Shown here: piece by piece, positions 14,705 to 23,427 of the stretch
How the letters are laid out: each line of letters begins with the position of its first letter
Position numbering within the stretch: the first letter of the stretch is position 1
DNA from: Pseudomonadota bacterium
Lineage (GTDB): Bacteria; Pseudomonadota; Gammaproteobacteria; Xanthomonadales; Rhodanobacteraceae
Direction of reading: 5' to 3'
Assembly (NCBI GenBank): GCA_028873095.1
Contig: JAGWMU010000007.1
Location: 1 to 36,809, forward strand
Length of the DNA: 36,809 bases
Position numbers and translations under genes: made by a program
The notes under the pieces: model-generated
What the model was told of the DNA's origin: nothing
Database searches by the model: none
The model's input: the letters and a program-made list of their open reading frames with translations, nothing else

Positions 14705-15294
14705 TGAACACTCTCTTCTCCGCCATCACCGCCGTTCCGGCAGGCACGGTCAGAACCTCGCCGAAGTCGGCCGAACAGACGCATGCGGCGTCGGCAATGC
14801 ATGTGTCGATAGTGCCCGGTCCATCGTCACGGCCCATGCGCAACCGGCGCAAGGCGCAGTCCGGCGTCGGCCTGATCGAGGTGCTGGTGGCGGTGCTGGT
14901 GCTGTCGATCGGCTTTCTGGGCGTCGCCGCGCTGCAGGCCATGTCGCTGTCCACCAACAACGGCGCGATGGAGCGCAGCATGGCCACGATTGCCAGTTAT
15001 TCGATCATGGACGCGATGCGGGCCGACATCGCCAATGCCGGGACCACAGCCTACAACACCACGGTCAAGGGCAACGCGTGCCCGACGACGACGACGACCC
15101 TGGCCGAGACCCAGCTCAACCTGTGGTGCAACCAGCTGGCCAAGACCCTTGGTGCGTCGGCGACCACCCAGGGCACGATTGACTGCCAGGGTGCGAACCC
15201 CGTCAACTGCAAAGTCACCATCGCCTTCGACGACAGCCGGTCCGGCATGGGCGGCAGCAGCAACCAGAAGATCGTCACCCAGGGCATGCTATGA
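14701..15294 (+). CDS. pilV: Type IV pilus modification protein PilV
   Basis: A 197-residue minor pilin if read from the coupled ATG at 14701. The processing site is AQSG^VGLIEVLVAVLVLSIG, with Gly55 at -1 and Glu60 at +5. The first hydrophobic helix and the downstream LQAMSLSTNNGAMERS segment match PilV. An internal ATG at 14836 (MRNRRKAQSG) would give a conventional 10-residue leader, but no good ribosome-binding site precedes it, and the overlap with fimT favours 14701. The mature part has four Cys. Its stop overlaps the pilW start (ATGA at 15291). It is part of the minor pilin complex at the pilus tip. Confidence 0.86.
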   Translation: MMNTLFSAITAVPAGTVRTSPKSAEQTHAASAMHVSIVPGPSSRPMRNRRKAQSGVGLIEVLVAVLVLSIGFLGVAALQAMSLSTNNGAMERSMATIASYSIMDAMRADIANAGTTAYNTTVKGNACPTTTTTLAETQLNLWCNQLAKTLGASATTQGTIDCQGANPVNCKVTIAFDDSRSGMGGSSNQKIVTQGML

Positions 15295-16346
15295 GCGACC
15301 ATCCCGTGAATCGCAGCGGTTCGGCCCGGCGCCGGTGTCGGCGCGCGCATGGCTTCACCCTGATCGAGCTGATGGTGGCCATGCTGCTGGGCCTGATCGT
15401 GATTGCCGGCGTGGTCAGCGTATTCCTGGCCGGCCAGCAGTCCTACCGCACCAACCAGGCGCTGGGCGACGTGCAGGACGGTTCGCGCATCGCCTTCGAG
15501 ATGATGGCGCGCGACATCCGCAATGCCGGGCTCACCGGTTGCAACAACAACGGGCGCATCGCCAATGTGCTCAACCCGGTGGCGGGCAGCGGCTGGTGGA
15601 CCAACCTGGGCGTGGCCGTGCAGGGCTACGATAATACGCAGATCGATCCGGCGATCGCCTTCGGCACCACGTCGTCGCCGGTGACGCGGGTGACCAATAC
15701 CGACTCGCTACAGCTCATCGGCGCGGCCGATTCGGGTTTGAGCGTGGCCCCTTCTCCTGCCGTGACCGCCGCCAATTTCAAGCTCAACGATCCGACGACG
15801 GACCTGGTGAAGGGCGACATCATCATCATATGCGATCCCGACCACGCCGCCATCGCCCAGATCACCGATTACAAGAGTACCAACGTCACGGTCGTGCACA
15901 ATACGGGGTCCCTTACGCCGGGCAACTGCTCCAAGGGTCTGGGCTACCCCACCGACTGCACCAGCACCAACGGCAACACTTATCAGTTCGGGGCCAACTC
16001 GCAGGTTTTCAAACTGGCCGCAACCGACTGGTTCATCGGCAACAGCGCCAATGCCGCCAGCGGCAGATCGCTGTATCGCATGTATCTGGTCAACAATGCC
16101 GGCACGCCCACGGCCACCGTGCAGGAAATGGTGCCCGACGTGACCGACATGCAGATCCTGTACCACCAGAGTGGAGGTACAGGATTCGTGACCGCGACGA
16201 CGATCGGCGCTGCGAACTGGACCAAGGTCGATGCCGCACAGGTCACCTTGACCGTGCAGAGCGACTTCCAGCGCGCCGGCACCGACACCAAGCCGCTGTC
16301 GCGCACGTTTACCGCCACCACCACGATTCGCAACCGGGTGAACTGA
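15291..16346 (+). CDS. pilW: Minor pilin PilW
   Basis: A 351-residue minor pilin, the largest pseudopilin of the set. The leader is 21 residues, with the processing site RAHG^FTLIELMVAMLLGLIV (Gly21, Glu26). After the helix come SVFLAGQQSYRTNQALGDVQ and FEMMARDIRNAGLTGC, typical of PilW. The C-terminal part carries FTATTTIRNRVN, as in other PilW proteins. It acts in the PilVWX subcomplex that links the tip protein PilY1 to the pilus. Translation is coupled to pilV by ATGA, and pilX starts 2 bases after its stop. Confidence 0.9.
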   Translation: MSDHPVNRSGSARRRCRRAHGFTLIELMVAMLLGLIVIAGVVSVFLAGQQSYRTNQALGDVQDGSRIAFEMMARDIRNAGLTGCNNNGRIANVLNPVAGSGWWTNLGVAVQGYDNTQIDPAIAFGTTSSPVTRVTNTDSLQLIGAADSGLSVAPSPAVTAANFKLNDPTTDLVKGDIIIICDPDHAAIAQITDYKSTNVTVVHNTGSLTPGNCSKGLGYPTDCTSTNGNTYQFGANSQVFKLAATDWFIGNSANAASGRSLYRMYLVNNAGTPTATVQEMVPDVTDMQILYHQSGGTGFVTATTIGAANWTKVDAAQVTLTVQSDFQRAGTDTKPLSRTFTATTTIRNRVN

Positions 16347-16347
16347 G

Positions 16348-16989
16348 ATGAGCCACGAACCCGTACTCCAATGGCCGCACGCTGCAGGCCGGGACATCAC
16401 TGCCGCCGCGGCATCCGGCATCCCGCGCGCAGCGCTGCATTCCGCCCGTGCGCACCGCCAGCGTGGCGTGGCGCTGGTAGTGGCGCTGATCCTGCTGGTG
16501 GTGATCACCCTGGTCGGCCTGGCCGCCGTGCGCGGCACCATCATGCAGCAGAAGATGGCCTCCAACCTGTTCGACCAGCAGATCGCTTTCCAGAGCGCCG
16601 AGGCCGCGATGCGCGTGGCGGCGGCGCAGGTCGCCACCAACCCCGGCATCGTGGCGCGCAATTGCGCGGCCGGCGGCGTGATCTGCCTGGTCAATCCGTT
16701 CACCGATTCGAAGCTGCCGGCCGGCAGCATTCAAACGGTTACGTCAGGCCAGTTCACGACCAGCACGGTCGCCGCCAGCTCACCGCAATTCGTGGTGGAG
16801 AACATGGGCAATTTTGCCGACCCCAGTTCCAGCACGGGCTTCAACCAGAGCGCCAACGCCAAGCAGTACCAGGCCCCGGGCGCCTCGACCACGGCGATTT
16901 TTTACCGGATCACGGCCCGCAGCGGCGATCCCGCCGTGGTGGGCGACCGCGCGGTGGTCACGCTGCAGGCGATGATCAAGCAGGGTTGA
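16348..16989 (+). CDS. pilX: Minor pilin PilX
   Basis: A 213-residue minor pilin. The 40-residue leader ends HRQRG^VALVVALILLVVITLVGLAAV; the residue at +5 is hydrophobic instead of Glu, as is usual for PilX and GspK. QQKMASNLFDQQIAFQSAEA after the helix is a PilX hallmark. A mature part with Cys residues about 110-118 follows. It starts 2 bases after the pilW stop, so it is cotranslated with it. Its start codon lacks a strong ribosome-binding site of its own, which fits coupling. It completes the PilV-PilW-PilX complex. Confidence 0.86.
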   Translation: MSHEPVLQWPHAAGRDITAAAASGIPRAALHSARAHRQRGVALVVALILLVVITLVGLAAVRGTIMQQKMASNLFDQQIAFQSAEAAMRVAAAQVATNPGIVARNCAAGGVICLVNPFTDSKLPAGSIQTVTSGQFTTSTVAASSPQFVVENMGNFADPSSSTGFNQSANAKQYQAPGASTTAIFYRITARSGDPAVVGDRAVVTLQAMIKQG

Positions 16990-17058
16990 GCAGCAGGCTT
17001 CGACAGTCTCGGGTGCATGGGCCTTCCCATGCCGCAGCATCTCAAGAGCGGAACCGTC

Positions 17059-20000
17059 ATGAACATCATCTTCCGTCCACGCAGCAAGGCCGCCCGCTTC
17101 CTCGGCAGGCTGCTGTACTGCAGCCTGTCCGTGTGGATGCTGGGCGCCGTCGGCGCACCGGCCCGGGCAGTCACGGTCGACCAGCAGCCGCTGACCGTCC
17201 AGAAGCCGCTGCCGCCGAACATCACCCTGATGCTGGACGACTCCGGCTCGATGGCATGGGATTTCATGCCGGATGCGGGTTATCTGGCCGGCAACATCAC
17301 GGCCACCGACGAATATGGGTATGGCGATACCTATCTGAGCGCGGATGCGTTGCGCAACGCGGCCGTCAACGGCACCTACTACAACCCGTCAGTCACCTAC
17401 ACGCCGGCGGTGCAGGCGAACGGGACGATTTACAATGCGACTGCACAGCCCAGCTTGACCAGCGCCTATACCGACGGGATTCAAAGTACCGGTAGCACGG
17501 ATGTGACGCAATTCACATCGGCCAGCCTGTGCGATTATAACGGCTGGAGTATGAGTCCGAGTGGTTGCCCCAGCTCCCTCTATTACTCTTTTCCGTACTA
17601 CACGGCATTTCCGTCCAGCGGCACGACCTATGCGCCGACGCTTTCTTGCAATTGGGGCGACAAGTCGACATTGATCAACGGCCTGCAGATGTGCCTGGTC
17701 AAATCGTCTTCGCCCGCGCAGTATTATGTGCCGACATACAACTGCACCAAGAGCAATGGTGACAAGTACAACTACGCCACCGGTTATTGCGAGTCGGGCA
17801 ACCCACGTTACAACTACCTTTTCACGTATACCAAAGGTCCGGCTGGCGGCACGTATACCCGCTATTATGTGGGTTCCTCCAGTTGCGCGGGGCAGACCAA
17901 TTGCGTGCTGGCCACCGATACATCGGGTGCCGCCGCGCCGAAAGGCGTGGCAGCGGGGCAGAACATCGCCAACTGGTTCTCGTATTACCACACCCGCATC
18001 CTGATGGCCAAGACCGGTCTGATGACCGCGTTTTCGGGCATCAATCCCACCTTCCGGATCGGTTTCGGTTCGATCGACGGCAACAACAAGAGCGGACTGC
18101 CATCTTCCAAATATTCTTATTCCGATACGTACAACGGGGGCACGAATTACATTGCGAATGTCCAGCCTTTCGGCGATGGTTCTTCCGGTACGCAGAAAAG
18201 CAATTTCTGGTCCTGGCTGGCCGGCGAGTCCGCCGGCAACGGTACGCCTTTGCGTCAGGCGCTGAACGCCGTCGGCCAGTATTATGAGACATCGCAACCC
18301 TGGCAGACTTCGGAAGACGATACGACCGAGCTGGCCTGCCGCCAGTCGTATACCATCCTGACCACCGACGGGTTCTGGAATGGCAATAACCTCGGCAATC
18401 CCAATATCGACGGCACCGCCGGCCCGACGAATACCAGTCCCAATGGCCAGAGTTACACCTACAACAACGTTGCGCCCTATGCGGACAGCTACAGCGATAC
18501 GCTGGCCGATGTCGCGATGAAGTACTGGAAAACGGATCTGCGCAGCACGGTGGCCAACGAGGTTCCGCCCAGCACGGACGATCCCGCCTTCTGGCAGCAC
18601 ATGACGACCTTCACCATGGGCCTTGGATTTGCGCCCCTGTACGCCGACCAGGCAACACCGATACCGATGGACCAGGTTTTCAGCTGGGCCAACGGCGGCA
18701 CGCCGATCAGCGGCTTCAGCTGGCCCCAGCCGGCTCCCAACTCGATCAACAATATCGCCGATCTGGCGCATGCCGCCGTCAACGGGCATGGCGGGTTTTT
18801 CTCCGCCACCAGCCCACAGTCGTTTCTCAGCGGCATTCAGGATGCGCTGAAGCGCGCCACCGCGCGCGTGGGCGCCGGCGCCAGCCTGGCGGCCAACTCC
18901 ACCCAGCTGAAGACCGGCACGGTCGCGTACCAGGCCAACTATATAACCTCGAAGTGGAAGGGCGACCTGGAGGCGTTCGCGGTGGACCCCAATACCGGCG
19001 CGATCGCCACCACTACCACCTGGACCGCGGTGACTGCGCTGCCGGCGGCCGCCAGCCGGAATATCTGGTCCTACAACCCGGCAGCGTCGACCAGCAAGCA
19101 GTTCGTGGCATTCCAGAATTCGACCTCCGGGTCCGGTTCCCCGCCCGCGCTTTCTTCCGCCGAGTTGTCCGCGCTCGGCAGCGGCGCCACCGCACAGGAG
19201 AACATGGTCAATTACCTGCGCGGCGACTCATCGCTGGAGCAGAAGAATATCGGCGGCATCTACCGCAACCGCGATACGCCGTTCGGCGACGTGGTCGATT
19301 CGCAGCCGATTTTTGTCGGTGCGCCCGATCCGAACGAGTTTTCCAATGAAACGTTCACCGGAGCCAGCAGTTACCTCGCGTTCGCAAGCAACACCGCCTT
19401 GCGCGCGCCGCTGATCTTCGTGGCGGCGAACGACGGCATGCTGCATGCACTGGATGCGACGACCGGGGCGGAAACCTTCGCCTACATTCCTGCCGCGGTC
19501 ATCACCAGCGGGCTGAGCCAGCTGTCGGATCCCAACTACGGCGGCACGGTGCCGCACCAGTACTTCAACGACGGCGAGCTGACGGTGGCCGACGCCTATT
19601 TCTCCAGCGCCTGGCACACCGTGGCCGTGGGCACCACCGGCCGCGGCACCGCCGAGGCGGTCTATGCCTTCGACGTCACCGATCCGACCAATATCCAGTT
19701 TCTGTGGGAACGCTCCGCCGGCGACGGCCTGACCAACAGCGCCTATATCGGCCAGATGACCGGCAAGCCGATCATTGCCCAGACCGCGGACAGCAGCTGG
19801 TCGGTGCTGATCGGCAACGGCTACAACAGCGCGAAAGGGGTGGCGGCCTTGTTGCAGTTCAATCTTGCCACCGGCGCGCTCACCGTGCATACCACGACCG
19901 ACACCAGCACCAGCAACGGCCTGGCCGCCCCGGCCGTGTGGCTGGACAATCCCACCAATGGCGTCAGCACCGAGGCCTATGCCGGCGACCTGGACGGCCA

Positions 20001-20823
20001 CGTGTGGTCGTTCATCCTCAACAACGGCACCACCGGCACGCCCAGCAGCACGGGCAGCCTGTTGTTCACCGCCACAGATGCCAGCGGCAACGTGCAGCCG
20101 ATCACCGCGGGCATGCTGGCAGGCAAGGACCCCGCGACCGGCAACGTCTGGGTGTTCTTCGGTACCGGCGAATACCTGAGCTCCGCCGATCTCACCAACC
20201 TGGCGACCCAGAGCTGGTACGGATTGATCGTGCAGTCGAGCGACAGCACCCTGGTCAGCAATCTCTCCACGGGCCGTGCCGCGCTGGTGCAGCGCGCGAT
20301 CGTGGCGGAAACCGCCGGTAACACCACCACCAATCCGCCGGTGCTGCCGGCACGGGCCGTGACGCCACCCTCGACCCCTTCGGACATGACCGGCAAATCC
20401 GGCTGGTACATGGACCTCACCTCGCCGGTCAACGGCGCCGAAGGCGAACGGATCGTCACCCCCAACCAGTTCCAGGGCAATCTGCTGCTGGGTACCACGC
20501 GGATTCCCCAGGCCGTCGATCTGTGCAACCCCTCCGGGCGCGGCTGGATCATGGCGATCGACCCGTTCACCGGCACCAATCCTGTTTCGAACTTCTTCGA
20601 CCTCAATGGCGACGGCCTGATCAACAGTTCGGACACGATCACGGTGAACGGAAAGCAGGTCGCTGCCGCGGGCATGGGCTTCGACTCGCTGCCCAACAAC
20701 CCGATCTTCGTGGGCAGCAGCATGCTGGTGAGCTTCGACAACGACACCAGACGCACTGTGAACACGTCCGGTTCGAGCGGCAGCATCCAACGGGTATCCT
20801 GGCGCGAGTTGATCAACCAGTGA
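17059..20823 (+). CDS. pilY1: Type IV pilus tip adhesin PilY1
   Basis: A 1254-residue PilY1 from ATG 17059. An in-frame ATG at 17017 exists, but the 17059 start has AAGAGCGGA upstream and gives a good signal peptide ending PARA. The N-terminal part has a von Willebrand factor A-like region with the MIDAS motif DDSGS (60-64). The C-terminal half is the PilY1/PQQ-like beta-propeller (about 740-1250), with FVAANDGMLHALDATTGAE and FDLNGDGLINSSD, an EF-hand-like Ca loop (Asp1181, Asn1183, Asp1185, Asn1189, Asp1192). An RGD tripeptide is present at 721-723. The protein is exported, sits at the pilus tip and controls extension, adhesion and surface sensing in related bacteria. Middle regions are Tyr/Ser/Thr/Asn-rich and less GC-rich than neighbours, typical of variable adhesin parts. 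Confidence 0.93.
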   Translation: MNIIFRPRSKAARFLGRLLYCSLSVWMLGAVGAPARAVTVDQQPLTVQKPLPPNITLMLDDSGSMAWDFMPDAGYLAGNITATDEYGYGDTYLSADALRNAAVNGTYYNPSVTYTPAVQANGTIYNATAQPSLTSAYTDGIQSTGSTDVTQFTSASLCDYNGWSMSPSGCPSSLYYSFPYYTAFPSSGTTYAPTLSCNWGDKSTLINGLQMCLVKSSSPAQYYVPTYNCTKSNGDKYNYATGYCESGNPRYNYLFTYTKGPAGGTYTRYYVGSSSCAGQTNCVLATDTSGAAAPKGVAAGQNIANWFSYYHTRILMAKTGLMTAFSGINPTFRIGFGSIDGNNKSGLPSSKYSYSDTYNGGTNYIANVQPFGDGSSGTQKSNFWSWLAGESAGNGTPLRQALNAVGQYYETSQPWQTSEDDTTELACRQSYTILTTDGFWNGNNLGNPNIDGTAGPTNTSPNGQSYTYNNVAPYADSYSDTLADVAMKYWKTDLRSTVANEVPPSTDDPAFWQHMTTFTMGLGFAPLYADQATPIPMDQVFSWANGGTPISGFSWPQPAPNSINNIADLAHAAVNGHGGFFSATSPQSFLSGIQDALKRATARVGAGASLAANSTQLKTGTVAYQANYITSKWKGDLEAFAVDPNTGAIATTTTWTAVTALPAAASRNIWSYNPAASTSKQFVAFQNSTSGSGSPPALSSAELSALGSGATAQENMVNYLRGDSSLEQKNIGGIYRNRDTPFGDVVDSQPIFVGAPDPNEFSNETFTGASSYLAFASNTALRAPLIFVAANDGMLHALDATTGAETFAYIPAAVITSGLSQLSDPNYGGTVPHQYFNDGELTVADAYFSSAWHTVAVGTTGRGTAEAVYAFDVTDPTNIQFLWERSAGDGLTNSAYIGQMTGKPIIAQTADSSWSVLIGNGYNSAKGVAALLQFNLATGALTVHTTTDTSTSNGLAAPAVWLDNPTNGVSTEAYAGDLDGHVWSFILNNGTTGTPSSTGSLLFTATDASGNVQPITAGMLAGKDPATGNVWVFFGTGEYLSSADLTNLATQSWYGLIVQSSDSTLVSNLSTGRAALVQRAIVAETAGNTTTNPPVLPARAVTPPSTPSDMTGKSGWYMDLTSPVNGAEGERIVTPNQFQGNLLLGTTRIPQAVDLCNPSGRGWIMAIDPFTGTNPVSNFFDLNGDGLINSSDTITVNGKQVAAAGMGFDSLPNNPIFVGSSMLVSFDNDTRRTVNTSGSSGSIQRVSWRELINQ

Positions 20824-20834
20824 AGGAATCGGCG

Positions 20835-21509
20835 ATGGAATGGCTCATGTCAATCGGCAGCAGGTCGGTGTCCGGCTTCGGCGAGTGCGAGGCGCCGACC
20901 TCGGCAGGGTTCGATCAGGATCGTCTTCGGGCATCCCGGACAACCCCGGTACGTAGGAGCGCACCCTGTGCGCGAAAGGACATTGCAATGCGAGACCGGA
21001 AGGTTCGCGCACAGGGTGCGCTCCAACGACGGGTGCCGGGAACACGGGGGTCCGGGATTTCCCGGCGCGGCAGCGCGGGCTTCACCCTGATCGAACTGAT
21101 GATCGTGGTGGCGATCATCGCCGTGCTGACCGCGATCGCGTATCCGGCGTACACCAGCTATCTCCTCAAGACCCGCCGCGCGGCGGCCGAGGGTTGCCTG
21201 TCGGAATACGCCAATTACATGGAGCGGTACTACACCACCAATCTGCGCTACGACAAGGACGGTTCCCCGACACCGGTGACCAACCCGTTGGGGGTAACGC
21301 TGACCCTGGACTGCGCCTCGCCCCAGCAGACCGGGGACAACTACGGCTACACCGTGCCGACAGAGAGCGCTACTGCCTACACCGTTCAGGCCGCGCCCGT
21401 GGCGGGCTCGCCGCAGGCCAAGGACACCTTGTGCGGCACGCTTACGCTGGACCAGAAGGGCACGCGCAACATAGTGGGCGGCACGGGCACCGTGGACCAG
21501 TGCTGGTAG
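20835..21509 (+). CDS. pilE: PilE-like minor pilin with REPIN-encoded leader
   Basis: The ATG at 20835 has GAAGGA (20822-20827) well placed and follows pilY1 by 11 bases; from it the product is 224 residues. The processing site is GSAG^FTLIELMIVVAIIAVLTAI (Gly82, Glu87), followed by AYPAYTSYLLKTRRAAAEGC, typical of PilE. The C-terminal part ends with a Cys-containing segment DQCW. The leader would be 82 residues; about 25 of these (roughly 40-64) are encoded by a REPIN-like repeat at 20953-21027. Alternative starts within or after the repeat are ATG 20989 (31-residue leader) and GTG 21033 (16-residue leader). Which is used cannot be decided by eye. It is the last gene of the operon, convergent with recD 34 bases away. 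Confidence 0.85.
   Translation: MEWLMSIGSRSVSGFGECEAPTSAGFDQDRLRASRTTPVRRSAPCARKDIAMRDRKVRAQGALQRRVPGTRGSGISRRGSAGFTLIELMIVVAIIAVLTAIAYPAYTSYLLKTRRAAAEGCLSEYANYMERYYTTNLRYDKDGSPTPVTNPLGVTLTLDCASPQQTGDNYGYTVPTESATAYTVQAAPVAGSPQAKDTLCGTLTLDQKGTRNIVGGTGTVDQCW
20953..21027. repeat. REPIN-like inverted REP pair, copy C, within pilE leader
   Basis: GTAGGAGCGCACCCTGTGCG at 20953-20972 and its near-perfect inverse ending GGTGCGCTCCAAC at 21027, with a centre of about 27 bases. It lies wholly inside the pilE open frame and contributes no stop codon in that frame. Confidence 0.88.
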
Positions 21510-21543
21510 CGCGGCGCGAACAGCCGCTCCACAGGAAAGCTGC

Positions 21544-23427
21544 TCACACACCCAGGCGTTCGCGCAGGCCGCCCTGGCGCTGCACCGGGCGGCTCAGCGC
21601 CGACCGCAGCGCGGCGTCGGTACACCAGATTTCGGCGTGGCTTTGGGCGCGCGAGACCGCGGTGTAGACCAGTTCGCGGTTGAGCACGCGGTTGTCCGCA
21701 TCCGGCGGCAGCAGCACCGCCACGTCGCGGTATTCCGAGCCCTGGCTGCGGTGGACGGTGATCGCCCAGGCGCTGTCGTGGGCGGGCAGCGCGCGCGGCG
21801 AAAAGCTGCGCAGGCCGGCGCTGCCGTCGCGGTCGCTCAGCTCGAACCACACGCGCAGCCCCTCGCTGCCTTCCAGCGCGATGCCGACGTCGCCGTTGAA
21901 CAGGCCGCGCGCGTAGTCGTTGCGGGTGACGATCACCGGCCGGCCGTGATACCAGGCGCGGCCGGCGTCGATGCCGCAACGGGCGCCGAGCCGCCGCGCG
22001 ACCAGCGCATTGACCCCGTGCGCGCCGAACGGCCCGTCGCGCAGCGCGCACAGGATCTGCAGCTGGCGCAGGTTCCGCAATGACGCGCCGGCGTCGCCGG
22101 GCGCGGTCAGCAGCGACTGCAGCAGCGCGCCATGGCGTTCGATCCAGCCGTCGACGCAGGCGCGCAGGCCGTCGGGATCGGCGCAGCGGCGCAGTTCCAG
22201 GTCGCCGTCGGCCCGCGTGCTCAGCAGCCGGTCCAGCCAGGCCGGGTCGGGGGCCTGGCGCAGCGCCTCGATGCCGCGCTGCAGGCCGCTGCCGGCGCGC
22301 CAGGAATGGGTCAGCGTGAGCACCTGGCCGGCCAGCGCGGCGTGCTCCGTCACCCTGGCCGGCGCGTGCTGCAGCAGCGGCGCGAGCAGACCGGCCAGCG
22401 CCGGCGGCAGCTGCTCCGGCGGCGCGCTGGCGACGATGTCGGCAAGCACCGAGCCGGCCTCGACCGAGGCGAGCTGGCCCGGGTCGCCGAGCAGGATCAG
22501 CAGCGCCTCGGGACGCATCGCCTCCAGCAGCTGGCGCATCATCGCCAGATCGACCATCGATGCCTCGTCGACCACCACGATGTCCTCGGCCAGCGGATCG
22601 TGCGGCCCGCGGCTGCAGGCGTTGTCCATCGGCCGGTAGCCGAGCAGGCGGTGCAGCGTGCGCGCGTCGGCATGCGGTATCTGCTGTAGGAGCGCACCCT
22701 GTGCGCGAAAGAAGTCGCCATGCGGCAACGTGTTTTCGCGCACAGGGTACGCTCCTGCGGGGTCGAGTGCGGCTTGCAGCTCGGCCTTGCCCCTGGCGAT
22801 GGCCTGCACCAGGCGCTGGGCGGCCTTGCCGGTGGGCGCGGCCAGCGCGATCGACGGCCGTGCCGGCAGGCCGCAGGCCCTGGCGTGGCGCAGCAGCATC
22901 AGCAGCATGCGCACGACGGTGGTGGTCTTGCCGGTGCCGGGGCCGCCGGTGAGCACGAACAGGCGCGCGCCGGGCACCGCGGCCACGGCGGCGCGCTGCC
23001 CATCGGTGCTGCCGCGCGGCATGCCGGCGAACAGCGCCTCCAGGTCGGCGGCCAGCGCGTCGGCGGGAATCGGCAGCGAGCGCTGCGCGCAGCGCCGCAG
23101 GATCGCCGCGGCGAGCTGCGCCTCGTGCCGCCAGTTGCGCCAGAGGAAGAAGCGGTTCTGCGCGTCGAGCACGAACGGCGTGAACGCCGATCCGTCGCCG
23201 ACCCAGGCGTGCGCGCGCAGCGCGTCCAGCGCAGCGGCATCGAAGCCGGCATCGGTGTGCGGGTCGGCGAGCCACGCGCAGGAATGGCCTTGGCCCTCGG
23301 CGCGGCCGGCGGCCCGCACGGCCGCGGCCAGCGGCGCCGAGCCGGTGCGCCGGAACACCCATTGCGCCAGGGTCTGGTCGATCGCGCGTTCGTCGGCGGC
23401 GTCGGCGTCGATCATGGGGCGATTCAT
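21544..23427 (-). CDS. recD: Exodeoxyribonuclease V subunit RecD
   Basis: A 627-residue SF1B helicase, the 5'-3' motor of RecBCD. Motifs in order: TGGPGTGKTTTV (Walker A, 160-171), APTGKAAQR (198-205), VVVDEASMVDL (Walker B), ILLGDPGQLASVEAGSVL (motif III), then the C-terminal YARGLFNGDVGIAL and ITVHRSQGSEY (motif V) and ELVYTAVSRAQ (motif VI). The start ATG overlaps the recB stop (ATGA at 23424-23427). Residues about 224-248 are encoded by a REPIN-like repeat, between the motif Ia region and ARTLHRLLGY. In E. coli RecD this is a short linker, so the repeat lengthens it. The frame stays open and all helicase motifs are intact, so the protein is probably functional. Confidence 0.93.
   Translation of the reverse strand: MNRPMIDADAADERAIDQTLAQWVFRRTGSAPLAAAVRAAGRAEGQGHSCAWLADPHTDAGFDAAALDALRAHAWVGDGSAFTPFVLDAQNRFFLWRNWRHEAQLAAAILRRCAQRSLPIPADALAADLEALFAGMPRGSTDGQRAAVAAVPGARLFVLTGGPGTGKTTTVVRMLLMLLRHARACGLPARPSIALAAPTGKAAQRLVQAIARGKAELQAALDPAGAYPVRENTLPHGDFFRAQGALLQQIPHADARTLHRLLGYRPMDNACSRGPHDPLAEDIVVVDEASMVDLAMMRQLLEAMRPEALLILLGDPGQLASVEAGSVLADIVASAPPEQLPPALAGLLAPLLQHAPARVTEHAALAGQVLTLTHSWRAGSGLQRGIEALRQAPDPAWLDRLLSTRADGDLELRRCADPDGLRACVDGWIERHGALLQSLLTAPGDAGASLRNLRQLQILCALRDGPFGAHGVNALVARRLGARCGIDAGRAWYHGRPVIVTRNDYARGLFNGDVGIALEGSEGLRVWFELSDRDGSAGLRSFSPRALPAHDSAWAITVHRSQGSEYRDVAVLLPPDADNRVLNRELVYTAVSRAQSHAEIWCTDAALRSALSRPVQRQGGLRERLGV
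22686..22758. repeat. REPIN-like inverted REP pair, copy D, inside recD
   Basis: GTAGGAGCGCACCCTGTGCG begins at 22686, and the inverse arm ends GGTACGCTCCTGC at 22758. It is fully inside the recD coding region and is read in frame on the minus strand. Translation of one arm gives RAQGALL, the same as that of copy C in pilE. Confidence 0.88.
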
